The position numbers were made by a program, and so were the translations under genes. Positions 7,372 through 13,774 of a stretch of 17,646 nucleotides of DNA are shown here, in pieces. The notes under the pieces were generated by a model, which saw only the letters and a program-made list of their open reading frames with translations, had not been told where the DNA came from and made no database searches. The stretch is from contig CACYBC010000053.1 of the NCBI GenBank assembly GCA_902772615.1, forward strand, positions 1 through 17,646, read 5' to 3'. The stretch is from an uncultured Ruminococcus sp. GTDB lineage: Bacteria; Bacillota; Clostridia; Oscillospirales; Ruminococcaceae. Position 1 is the stretch's first letter; each line of letters opens with the position of its first letter.

Positions 7372-7431
7372 TACTATTACGGCCCGGAGATGCCTGGCCG
7401 GGAGCCTGTAATACAGGACAAGGTATTGTCT
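7366..7431 (+). promoter_or_regulatory. Structured leader or operator upstream of amidohydrolase
   Basis: Nine pairs (7366-7374 with 7423-7431, one G-U) close a junction holding CCCGG (7383-7387)/CCGGG (7398-7402) and CCTGT (7405-7409)/ACAGG (7413-7417). Competing pairings exist: TATTAC (7375-7380) with GTAATA (7408-7413), and GACAA with TTGTC (7417-7430). This is what a switching RNA leader looks like. A possible rightward promoter (TTTCTT 7332-7337, 17 bases, TATATA 7355-7360) would start transcription near 7367, but it is weak and overlaps the leftward promoter. Equally it could be a set of protein-binding dyads between divergent promoters. Confidence 0.35.
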
Positions 7432-7457
7432 CCGATCGACAAGAGAGTGTTTGTATC

Positions 7458-8327
7458 ATGAACAGATATTACGAGTGTCACGGTCATCTTATGATGGATG
7501 GGAAGGATTTTGCTGCTGCCCGCATCCGCCATAAAAACGGTGTGGATGATTCTGTGCTTCGTTCAGCACTTTGTTCACTGAAGAACGCCGGTATAGTGTA
7601 CTTCCGTGACGGAGGGGATGCCTGCGGTGTTTCAGCCATGGGCAGGGACATTGCGGCAGAATACGGGATCAAAGTAGTTACTCCGGTGTTTGCCATACAT
7701 AAGAAGGGGTATTACGGTTCTATCGTGGGGAAAGATTACGATGACATGAGATCCTTCCGCAGGCGCATAGCAGAACTTGGTGAAGTTAAGGGCGATTTCG
7801 TCAAGCTCATGCTGTCCGGGATCATTACATTCAGGTCATGGGGGGAGCTGTCCTGCGACGGTTTGGATCCTGATGAGATAAGTGAGCTGGTACATATTGC
7901 CCATGAAGAAGGGTACAGAGTGATGGCTCATGTAAACGGTTCCGACACCGTGCGGGCAGCAGCTCTTGCGGGAGTCGACAGCATAGAACACGGTTATTTT
8001 GCCGATGAGGACGCCATGCAGATCATGGCTGAAAAGCAGATAGTATGGGTCCCTACGCTCGCTGCTGTCGAGGCGTTCATAGGAAGAGAAGGCATCAGCA
8101 GTGCTGTTGCAGAGAGAACTCTGGATGAACAGCTGAACTGCCTGTCAAAAGCCCGTGATATGGGAGTCAGCATAGCAGCCGGCTCTGATTCCGGTGCAGT
8201 AGGAGTCCCTCATGGAAAAGGAACCATCAGGGAGCATGAACTTCTTGCCAGAACAGGCTGCACAGAAGAAGAGACATACAGAGCGAACAAGCTTCTGGCC
8301 GGCAGATTCACCGGACGGGCCGGATGA
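7458..8327 (+). CDS. Short amidohydrolase-superfamily metal enzyme
   Basis: 289 residues. The metal-binding set of the amidohydrolase superfamily is complete: H8-x-H10 at the very start, K116 in FVKLM (candidate carbamylated bridge), H158 in MAHVN, H178 in SIEHGYF and D244 in GSDSG. Members of this type are usually about 400 residues, with an N-terminal part of a beta-sandwich before the HxH. Here the HxH lies at residue 8 and the C-terminal sandwich is short or missing, so it is a bare barrel. It probably hydrolyses a C-N or C-O bond (imidazolonepropionase, prolidase or aryldialkylphosphatase-like relatives); the substrate is not readable. ATG at 7458 has only a weak GAGAG upstream. It is divergent from the MTHFR operon and upstream of the second UroD-like gene, which has its own promoter. 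Confidence 0.8.
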   Translation: MNRYYECHGHLMMDGKDFAAARIRHKNGVDDSVLRSALCSLKNAGIVYFRDGGDACGVSAMGRDIAAEYGIKVVTPVFAIHKKGYYGSIVGKDYDDMRSFRRRIAELGEVKGDFVKLMLSGIITFRSWGELSCDGLDPDEISELVHIAHEEGYRVMAHVNGSDTVRAAALAGVDSIEHGYFADEDAMQIMAEKQIVWVPTLAAVEAFIGREGISSAVAERTLDEQLNCLSKARDMGVSIAAGSDSGAVGVPHGKGTIREHELLARTGCTEEETYRANKLLAGRFTGRAG

Positions 8328-8356
8328 TCCCGGACGGATGATAAGTTTTTTCTGTC

Positions 8357-8386
8357 TTTACATTACAGTTAAAAAGAATGTATTAT
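8357..8386 (+). promoter_or_regulatory. Promoter of second UroD-like gene
   Basis: TTTACA (8357-8362), 18-base spacer, TATTAT (8381-8386), in an AT-rich gap of 117 bases. Predicted start near 8393, leaving a leader of about 50 bases without the structured element seen before the paralogue at 336. Confidence 0.6.
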
Positions 8387-8444
8387 TTTTATAAAGTAAA
8401 ATGTTAAAAGAAATAGAATATATGATACAGAAAGAGGTCAGGAA

Positions 8445-9515
8445 ATGAAATTTGATAACAAAGAGATCGAGAACGCCAAGATCACGTACCCCGACATGAC
8501 ACAGCATATCCGCGGAGGAATAGAGTTCGATTCTCCTATCAGTGCAAGGGAAAACCTGAGACTGGCCTATCAGAGAGAACAGCTCTGGATGCCTGCTACA
8601 GCGGACAAGAACTGGTTCTGCCCTGAGATCATCCCGGATAACACGGCGAGAGCATTCGTAATTCAGGGTCCCAAATACGAGGGCCCGGTAGGCGGAGACG
8701 ACATGTTCGGAGTATATTGGGAGTATGTCCCGTCTGCGCGCGGTTCAATCGTAAGACCTGGAAACCCGACTCTGACCGACATCACTAAGTGGAGAGAAGT
8801 AATCAAGTTCCCCGATGTTGACAGCTGGGACTGGGAAGGGAGCGCCAAGGCTAACAAGGAATATCTGATCAACAATCCCAGATATGTCAACGTCTGCATC
8901 TTTACCGGATGGTTTGAAAGACTGATCTCCTTCATGGACTTCGGACCTGCGGCATACGCCCTGATGAACCGCAAGACAAAACAGGACGTCAAGGACCTTA
9001 TGGATGCGCTGTCGGATCTCTGGATCGATATAGTGGATCATTTCCACAAGTATTTCGGACATGACTTCGAAGGCTTCTGCTTCCATGATGACTGGGGTGC
9101 ACAGGACGGACCGTTCTTCAATGAAAGAATAGTCAGAGAGATGCTCGTTCCCTACATGCGCAGAGTCACCGATCGTATCCATGAACTCGGATACAACTGT
9201 GACCTTCATTCCTGCGGCAAGGTAGAGAGACTGATCCCCTGCATGATCGAGGCCGGATGGGATGCCTGGGACGGCATGGTGATCAACGACTATCACGCGA
9301 TCTACGCTGAGTATGGTGATCAGCTCATCATGCAGGTGCCCGTCTTTGACTGCCCCGCTGATGCCGATCCTGCTACACAGATAGAGTGTGCTGACAGGTA
9401 TGCGGAAGAGTATGCCAACAAGGATAAGCCTGCGTGCTTCGCCGGAGCAGGTGCACCGATATTCGATTTCCAGAAGGAACTGTACAAGTCCTCCAGGATA
9501 AGATTCAGCGAATAA
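8445..9515 (+). CDS. UroD/MtaA-family methyltransferase-like protein (paralogue 2)
   Basis: 356 residues, collinear with the product of 336-1391, with a 5-residue insertion near position 17-21. The same zinc-type ligands are kept: H255-x-C257 in LHSCGK and C303 in FDCPADAD; HDDWGAQDGPFF is at 214-225. The core from GSIVRPGNPTL through DSWDW is nearly unchanged, while the region around 55-75 and the last 40 residues differ, as expected if the two act on different substrates or partners. Cytoplasmic, no corrinoid domain. GAGG (8434-8437) lies 7 bases before the ATG. It has its own promoter and a strong terminator, so expression can be set apart from that of paralogue 1. The role, methyl transfer to or from a corrinoid protein, is inferred from family. 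Confidence 0.85.
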   Translation: MKFDNKEIENAKITYPDMTQHIRGGIEFDSPISARENLRLAYQREQLWMPATADKNWFCPEIIPDNTARAFVIQGPKYEGPVGGDDMFGVYWEYVPSARGSIVRPGNPTLTDITKWREVIKFPDVDSWDWEGSAKANKEYLINNPRYVNVCIFTGWFERLISFMDFGPAAYALMNRKTKQDVKDLMDALSDLWIDIVDHFHKYFGHDFEGFCFHDDWGAQDGPFFNERIVREMLVPYMRRVTDRIHELGYNCDLHSCGKVERLIPCMIEAGWDAWDGMVINDYHAIYAEYGDQLIMQVPVFDCPADADPATQIECADRYAEEYANKDKPACFAGAGAPIFDFQKELYKSSRIRFSE

Positions 9516-9542
9516 AGACGCAGAATATAACGTTTACGTATC

Positions 9543-9572
9543 GGAACGACCTCTATGAGGTCGTTCCTTTTT
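9543..9572 (+). terminator. Rho-independent terminator after second UroD-like gene
   Basis: GGAACGACCTC (9543-9553) pairs perfectly with GAGGTCGTTCC (9557-9567), loop TAT, then TTTTT (9568-9572). Confidence 0.92.
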
Positions 9573-9665
9573 GTGTTGCGAGATCAAACAGATGCGAAGG
9601 GCACCATTGGATCCCGCTAAACAGGGCAGAAGTGTCAGACACCGGAAACTGTCATTGCTTCCGTC

Positions 9666-9688
9666 CTGCCGGATGCCATTTTCGGCAG
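9666..9688. repeat. Inverted repeat CTGCCG/CGGCAG upstream of glycosidase
   Basis: Six-base arms (9666-9671 and 9683-9688) with an 11-base gap, about 50 bases before the proposed -35. It may be an operator or chance. The rest of the 236-base gap between the terminator and the glycosidase start shows nothing else except the promoter. Confidence 0.25.
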
Positions 9689-9735
9689 ATTTACCGCGCC
9701 AGGGCGGGATATTTGTGAAGTATGCGATACGGACG

Positions 9736-9764
9736 TTGTTATAGAATTGATGTGTGGATAGTAT
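9736..9764 (+). promoter_or_regulatory. Promoter of glycosidase gene
   Basis: TTGTTA (9736-9741), 17-base spacer, TAGTAT (9759-9764). Predicted start near 9771. This lies downstream of the most upstream in-frame ATG (9722), which argues for the later start codon. Confidence 0.5.
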
Positions 9765-9808
9765 CTCAAAATAACACTTCTTGGCAGCACACTGCAGAGG
9801 ATATGAAA

Positions 9809-11134
9809 ATGAAGAAAACAGTGGATTACAGCAAACTCAAGGGATTCAATTACACCCAGTCCAACTGCCTGAACGACAGGGATTTCTGGGCCAGATATGA
9901 TCACAGCATCGTGGACAGGGATCTGGGCTACGCCGAGAGACTGCACCTGAACAGCGTGAGGATCTTCATGGATATCAGTATGTACCGGAGAGATCCTCAG
10001 AGATTTCTGTCAAACATAAAGGATTTCGTAAGGACTGCCTGGGAACACGGGATCTGCACGAACCCGATCCTGTTCATGGGATTCCGTTTCCGCGATGACG
10101 AACTGACGTGGGAAGAGATGAATGCCGTTGAAGGACTCAAGCCTCTTACAAAATCGATAGAGGACCCTTCCTGCTGGCACATAGGTGAGGAGTATGTCGA
10201 TGCAGTCATCGCTGCCCTGAAGGATGAACCGGGACTGCTGTTCTGGGATATCGCCAACGAGCCGGGTTATACAGACAGGTTCGTTACCTGGTACGACGAG
10301 GAGTTCGGCTACCTGCAGGAGTTTCAGGAAGCACCTGACCTCAAAGTGCTGAGGGAGAGGCAGGAGAAGACCTGGGCGATAGTCAGACACTTCATGAAGT
10401 ATGTGAAGGAGAAGGATCCGGATCACGATGTCGGAGTAGGAAACATCTTCATCTATGAGACAGAAGCAAGCGGAACCGCAGAGATAGCTGATGTCATCGT
10501 ATTCCATGATTACTCCTGCACCAGGAAAAGGCTCAGAAATATCCTGCAGATGGCTGCGGATCTTTCAAGGAAGTACGGAAAGCCCGTACTGAACAACGAG
10601 ATGTGCTGCATCGGCAGAGCAAATCCCTACGATATGGCGATACAGATGCATGAAGAATTCGGTATAGGGTGGTTCCTGTTCGAACTCATGATCGGCGAGG
10701 ACTCCTGGAGACGCGTGCACGGAGTGTGCTATCCAGACGGCACAGTCAGGGATCCTTCCATAGTTGCGGCTATTCTTGGCTTCTACCGCAACCGGAGCGA
10801 GACGGCGGTCAGGTCCGATGTCAACCAGGAAGACTATGTTAACCGCGCTGTCATACTCGCCAAGAGAGTGACTGAGTCGGTCAGGCAGAATAACAGGCGT
10901 GATCACAGCGCGGATGTCGAGGATGTCCTGGAAGTCGCAGAATATGCTGCGAACCTACTGGAGGGAGGGGAACTTGTACCGATGGCATATCCTCCCACAG
11001 CGCGCATCGAGGCGATGAGAAGCCGCAAGGACAGCACTGATGTGCAGGAGGCATTGGATCTGATGTATGAGATCCTTGAGACTCTTACCAGGGCGTGCCA
11101 TGTTAGACTGCCTGAACCGTACAGGCTCTCATGA
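9809..11134 (+). CDS. Clan GH-A (GH5-like) cytoplasmic glycoside hydrolase
   Basis: 441 residues. TIM-barrel glycosidase of the GH-A type: F-W-D-I-A-N150-E151-P152 gives the acid/base glutamate after strand 4, FHDYS (H233) marks strand 6, and E264 in PVLNNEM is the likely nucleophile after strand 7; the spacing of about 113 residues fits the clan. W288 follows on strand 8. There is no signal peptide, so the substrate must be imported, possibly by the convergent GPH transporter. Residues about 335-441 are helical and not recognised. AGAGG (9796-9800) is 8 bases before this ATG; ATG 9803 is only 2 bases away, and ATG 9722 lies upstream of the proposed transcription start. Which glycoside is cleaved is unknown; a plant aglycone glycoside would suit the neighbours, as inference. 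Confidence 0.8.
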   Translation: MKKTVDYSKLKGFNYTQSNCLNDRDFWARYDHSIVDRDLGYAERLHLNSVRIFMDISMYRRDPQRFLSNIKDFVRTAWEHGICTNPILFMGFRFRDDELTWEEMNAVEGLKPLTKSIEDPSCWHIGEEYVDAVIAALKDEPGLLFWDIANEPGYTDRFVTWYDEEFGYLQEFQEAPDLKVLRERQEKTWAIVRHFMKYVKEKDPDHDVGVGNIFIYETEASGTAEIADVIVFHDYSCTRKRLRNILQMAADLSRKYGKPVLNNEMCCIGRANPYDMAIQMHEEFGIGWFLFELMIGEDSWRRVHGVCYPDGTVRDPSIVAAILGFYRNRSETAVRSDVNQEDYVNRAVILAKRVTESVRQNNRRDHSADVEDVLEVAEYAANLLEGGELVPMAYPPTARIEAMRSRKDSTDVQEALDLMYEILETLTRACHVRLPEPYRLS

Positions 11135-11193
11135 AGGAGATGACGGGAAGATACTTGCTCTGAATGACTCTGACAGTTATCCTTTCATGGATG

Positions 11194-11223
11194 CCGGGAG
11201 CCCCTACGACAGGGGATGCCCGG
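11194..11223. repeat. GC-rich hairpin downstream of glycosidase
   Basis: CCGGG (11194-11198) with CCCGG (11219-11223) and, inside, CCCC (11201-11204) with GGGG (11212-11215). No T-run follows. It lies in the 300-base gap 11135-11434, which holds otherwise only the terminator at 11361. The strand CCGGGAGCC followed by ACAGG is shared with the leader at 7398-7417. Confidence 0.4.
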
Positions 11224-11360
11224 AGCAAGAAGACAGGAGTTCTTTCACCCGCGCAGATAAAACCGGAGTTGCCAATTTATAACAGTGCTGTCAATTGACG
11301 CATTAGCGTTTTGTGCTTTGATCCGATCCATAGAGATCAGAGATAAACTAATTATAAGAA

Positions 11361-11402
11361 GCTGCGGAGCACTTTATGTGTTCCGCAGCCTTTTCTTTTC
11401 TT
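11361..11402. terminator. Terminator between glycosidase and transporter genes
   Basis: GCTGCGGAGCAC (11361-11372) pairs with GTGTTCCGCAGC (11378-11389), 12 pairs with one G-U, loop TTTAT, followed by a T-rich tract to 11402. On the minus strand the tract is TTCTTATAATT, weaker, so it likely also serves the leftward transporter gene. Confidence 0.85.
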
Positions 11403-11434
11403 GTTTAGAATCGATCCTATGGATATTTCAATGA

Positions 11435-12814
11435 TCACAGACCCAGCTTTTTCAGCTCTTCCTTGTTCTTCTCAACAATCTCAGGTGTCAGTGTGTTGAT
11501 GAGAAGCATGCACATGGCAGCGACCGCGAAAAAAACTGCAGGAATGAGAGAGATGTGCAGTTTGATCCCGATCCTTGCAAGAGGTGCCTGGATACCGGTG
11601 ATCTCTGAATCGTATCCGGTCATCTTATGACAAAGCCAGAAGACTATTGCCTGACTTGTATAAGAGAGACGCATAAAGAATGCCCGGATCCCCATCAGGA
11701 CTCCGTCTTCACGTCTCTTTTCCGAAACGACTACGGAATCAACTACATCGGCCATAGCCGGGGTCATAAAGGTCCAGAAACCTCCGAAACCGAGTCCCCA
11801 TAAGAACATGCCGATCATAAATGTAAGTTGCGAATTCGCAAAGAACAGGGCACCTGAGGCAACAGCCATGGCAAAACTGGTGATCACCAGCAGTTTCTGG
11901 TTGTTGTTTCGTATGCGCTTTGCAACACTGCGCCAGACAAGGATCGACACGAGTGCACCGATCAGCATGCCGGCGAAGATGGGCGTAGTGGCAGTGCTCT
12001 TCATGCCGAGCACTCCGCTGACAACGTAGTTAACGGATCCTGTCATGCACATGCATGCGCTCTGATAAAAGAACAGCATAAGGAGCAATGCCAGGAATTC
12101 CTTATGCCTGACGGACTGGGCAAGAGCCTTGAAGAAGCCCATCTCGTCCTGCTGCTCCACCTTTGCGCTGGCAAGTTTCATCTCCGGAGTCTCACTTACG
12201 CCTCTTCTTATCAAAATAGCACCAATAATACATATAGCACCGATGATCATAGCGCTGGTGGCAAAGCTCCCGGGATCACCGTAGGAGTAGAAGATCGGAG
12301 GCAGCACGGCACCGAGCGCTATTCCGAAAACACCGATCGAAGTAGCTATGACCGCGGTCTTTGATCTTTCTTCCGTTGTGCGGAACTTGTTGGGGAAGAC
12401 TTCCTGATAGTTGACTTCCCAGAGCGAATAGAAACCGTCGTTGAGACAGACAAATGTGACCATCCACAAAAAGAGCATCACAGGTTTTTTCCGAATCCAG
12501 TCAGGAACTGCAAATATGCCCACATAGGAGACAGAACATAATACGATCCCGGAGAGGATCCACGGAGTGTGGCGACCGAATCTTCTCGTGACTTTGCTCG
12601 TTTTGCCGGTGATGTAGCCGATCAGCGGGTCGTTCACCGCATTCCAGATGGAATAGATCACGGTTGCTATAGCCACATAAAGCGCATCAAGATGCATCTC
12701 CGATTCATAAAAGTAGTAGACCATGATCCCGTATGCACCGGACAGGAACTCAGCGAGGAATTTCCCTGTGCCGTATGAGGCCATTGTAAGGATTGATTTT
12801 TTCTTTTCAGCCAT
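11435..12814 (-). CDS. GPH-family (MelB-like) MFS sugar/cation symporter
   Basis: 459 residues with about 12 hydrophobic segments, no signal peptide. The GPH signature is clear: AVNDPLIGYITGK followed by RRFGRHTPWIL. In the MelB sodium site two aspartates sit four apart; here N58 replaces the first and D62 is kept, so coupling may be to protons or a different ion. It likely imports a glycoside, pentoside or hexuronide. The convergent glycosidase, sharing a terminator region with it, is the natural partner. The start is the ATG at 12812-12814, with GAGG 6 bases before it. An in-frame start at 12880 lies upstream of the promoter (-10 at 12841-12846), so the longer reading is not transcribed. 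Substrate unknown. Confidence 0.88.
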   Translation of the reverse strand: MAEKKKSILTMASYGTGKFLAEFLSGAYGIMVYYFYESEMHLDALYVAIATVIYSIWNAVNDPLIGYITGKTSKVTRRFGRHTPWILSGIVLCSVSYVGIFAVPDWIRKKPVMLFLWMVTFVCLNDGFYSLWEVNYQEVFPNKFRTTEERSKTAVIATSIGVFGIALGAVLPPIFYSYGDPGSFATSAMIIGAICIIGAILIRRGVSETPEMKLASAKVEQQDEMGFFKALAQSVRHKEFLALLLMLFFYQSACMCMTGSVNYVVSGVLGMKSTATTPIFAGMLIGALVSILVWRSVAKRIRNNNQKLLVITSFAMAVASGALFFANSQLTFMIGMFLWGLGFGGFWTFMTPAMADVVDSVVVSEKRREDGVLMGIRAFFMRLSYTSQAIVFWLCHKMTGYDSEITGIQAPLARIGIKLHISLIPAVFFAVAAMCMLLINTLTPEIVEKNKEELKKLGL

Positions 12815-12840
12815 TCTGCACCTCAGTTGTTTTTTCCAGA

Positions 12841-12870
12841 ATTCTACATTTACATGTCTGCGGAAGTCAA
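12841..12870 (-). promoter_or_regulatory. Promoter of GPH transporter gene
   Basis: On the minus strand TTGACT (12870-12865), 18-base spacer, TAGAAT (12846-12841). Predicted start near 12834 gives a short leader of about 20 bases before the ATG at 12814. Confidence 0.7.
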
Positions 12871-13059
12871 CTCTGAACATCTTTCCGCCGTTTTTGAGCC
12901 GGTTGATTTACCTGCAGCAATGCCGATCGCGACTCGAAACATGTCGTTCATGCCGCAACTCTTTACAATACACAACGCAAGTTATAGGTTACGCCTAAAT
13001 CAGGACAAAGAACCAGTAATTGTGCTGGGAATTCGAATCCGTTTATGGGAATAACAAAA

Positions 13060-13094
13060 GGCCTCAGAAACAGCAGGTTTCTAAGGCCGTTTTT
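13060..13094. terminator. Bidirectional terminator next to tRNA remnant
   Basis: GGCCTcAGAAAC (13060-13071) pairs with GTTTCTaAGGCC (13077-13088), one internal mismatch. The plus strand continues GTTTTT and the minus strand TTTTGTTATT. It begins six bases beyond the tRNA CCA on the minus strand, as expected for the native terminator of that tRNA gene. Confidence 0.85.
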
Positions 13095-13138
13095 GGCGTC
13101 CCCGAGAGGATTCGAACCTCCGACCCCTCGCTTAGGAG
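13094..13138 (-). pseudogene. 3' part of a tRNA-Arg(CCT) gene, probable att site
   Basis: Read on the minus strand these 45 bases are positions 32 to 76 of a tRNA: anticodon loop CTCCTAA (anticodon CCT, Arg), 3' anticodon stem GCGAG, variable region GGGTC, T-arm GGAGG/TTCGAAT/CCTCT, acceptor strand CGGGGAC, discriminator G and encoded CCA. The 5' side is wrong: the stem partner should be CTCGC but is AGCCG, and no D-arm or GTCCCCG acceptor strand is present in the 31 bases where they must lie. Homology thus stops at the edge of the anticodon loop, a known crossover place for tyrosine recombinases. The native-looking terminator follows, so the host chromosome is to the left and the inserted element to the right, with the intact tRNA gene expected at its far end. 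Confidence 0.8.
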
Positions 13139-13165
13139 CGGCTCCTCGCACTAAAATTCAAGGTA

Positions 13166-13266
13166 AAACCCGAAAAAAGCGAATCAAGGAAATCCCTTTA
13201 TTTAAAGGAAAAACGGAGGGTCGGTGAACAAAAATGATAAAGCCCGAAAAATTGCGATTAAGAAAT
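13166..13266. repeat. Imperfect direct repeats beside the tRNA remnant
   Basis: Two similar blocks, 13166-13193 and 13240-13266, share CCCGAAAAA, then GCGAATCAAG or GCGATTAAG, then GAAAT, 74 bases apart. Between them is CCTTTA/TAAAGG (13195-13200 and 13203-13208). On the element side of a tRNA att site such repeats could be arm-type integrase or excisionase sites. No gene is seen from 12871 to 13774. Confidence 0.4.
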
Positions 13267-13290
13267 AAGTGATTAGAAATCTAATCACTT
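13267..13290. repeat. Perfect 10-base inverted repeat AAGTGATTAG/CTAATCACTT
   Basis: Arms at 13267-13276 and 13281-13290 with the loop AAAT. A third half-copy ATGATTAGAT follows at about 13304. There is no T-run on either strand, so a protein-binding site is more likely than a terminator. Confidence 0.45.
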
Positions 13291-13342
13291 GAAAGTCAAA
13301 AAAATGATTAGATTTGGCGGGAGGCTCGCAACAAAGCCAAGT

Positions 13343-13357
13343 GTTCGAATCCTTTCG
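13343..13357 (+). repeat. Second copy of the tRNA T-arm core, inverted
   Basis: GTTCGAATCCTTTCG matches GTTCGAATCCTCTCG of the tRNA remnant at 14 of 15 bases, but on the opposite strand. Its flanks do not form a T-stem, so it is not a tRNA. It may be a relic of another recombination event. Confidence 0.4.
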
Positions 13358-13522
13358 ATGAGGATAACCTGATTTGAGCTCAAACGCTTTTTGAATGTAT
13401 GAAACTACAGATCTGCAAAGATCATGAACGGACGAAAACTGACGATTATGTGACTACGAAAAGAGGCCGCAGATAATTGACATGGGCATAACGGATAATG
13501 ATGTGCCCGGAGCATTATATGT

Positions 13523-13561
13523 AGAGAAAAGCCCTGACTGGACTTGTGATCCAGCCAGGGC
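13523..13561 (-). terminator. Possible leftward terminator hairpin
   Basis: GCCCTG-A-CTGG (13531-13541) pairs with CCAG-C-CAGGGC (13551-13561). On the minus strand TTTTCTCT follows; on the plus strand there is no T-run. No leftward gene is recognisable upstream of it, so it may end a lost gene or a small RNA. Confidence 0.4.
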
Positions 13562-13671
13562 ATGTTCATTTCATAAGGCTTTATTAGCAGTTCGAGCAGT
13601 TCAGATGATTCCTGTAGTTTATCTTGGGAATGCACAAATTACATCGTGATCTGCACGAACGACGTTATTTG

Positions 13672-13714
13672 CTGTGTGAACGACAAACACAGAGCCTTTT
13701 CATTGGTCTATAAT
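13672..13714 (+). promoter_or_regulatory. Promoter and possible operator of NYN operon
   Basis: TATAAT at 13709-13714 is a perfect -10; the -35 at 17 bases (AACACA) is poor. An inverted repeat CTGTGT (13672-13677)/ACACAG (13687-13692) covers the -35 place, which suits an activator or repressor site. Start predicted near 13720, leaving about 55 bases to the ATG. Confidence 0.4.
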
Positions 13715-13774
13715 TTAGAAAGAAAAACTATAGCAACCGATATCCATATTATCTTTAGAAGAAAGGGGACGGAG

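Noticed and set aside
8328..8356. Terminator after the amidohydrolase (T-run at 8346-8351)
   Set aside because: No stable stem directly before the T-run; the CCGG pairs lie too far upstream and are too short.
11067..11282. Rightward 71-codon frame overlapping the end of the glycosidase
   Set aside because: Starts inside the glycosidase in another frame, no ribosome site; the tail shows no family likeness.
12815..12880. N-terminal extension of the GPH transporter to 12880
   Set aside because: A good promoter (-35 12870-12865, -10 12846-12841) lies inside this stretch, so it would not be transcribed.
13094..13169. A complete tRNA gene
   Set aside because: No 5' acceptor strand or D-arm, and the 5' anticodon stem does not pair.
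13343..13372. Second tRNA 3' end on the plus strand
   Set aside because: Only the T-loop core is matched; the T-stem does not pair and there is no CCA or acceptor strand.
13405..13635. Leftward 76-codon open frame
   Set aside because: It runs through a terminator-like hairpin, has no ribosome site and no recognisable product.
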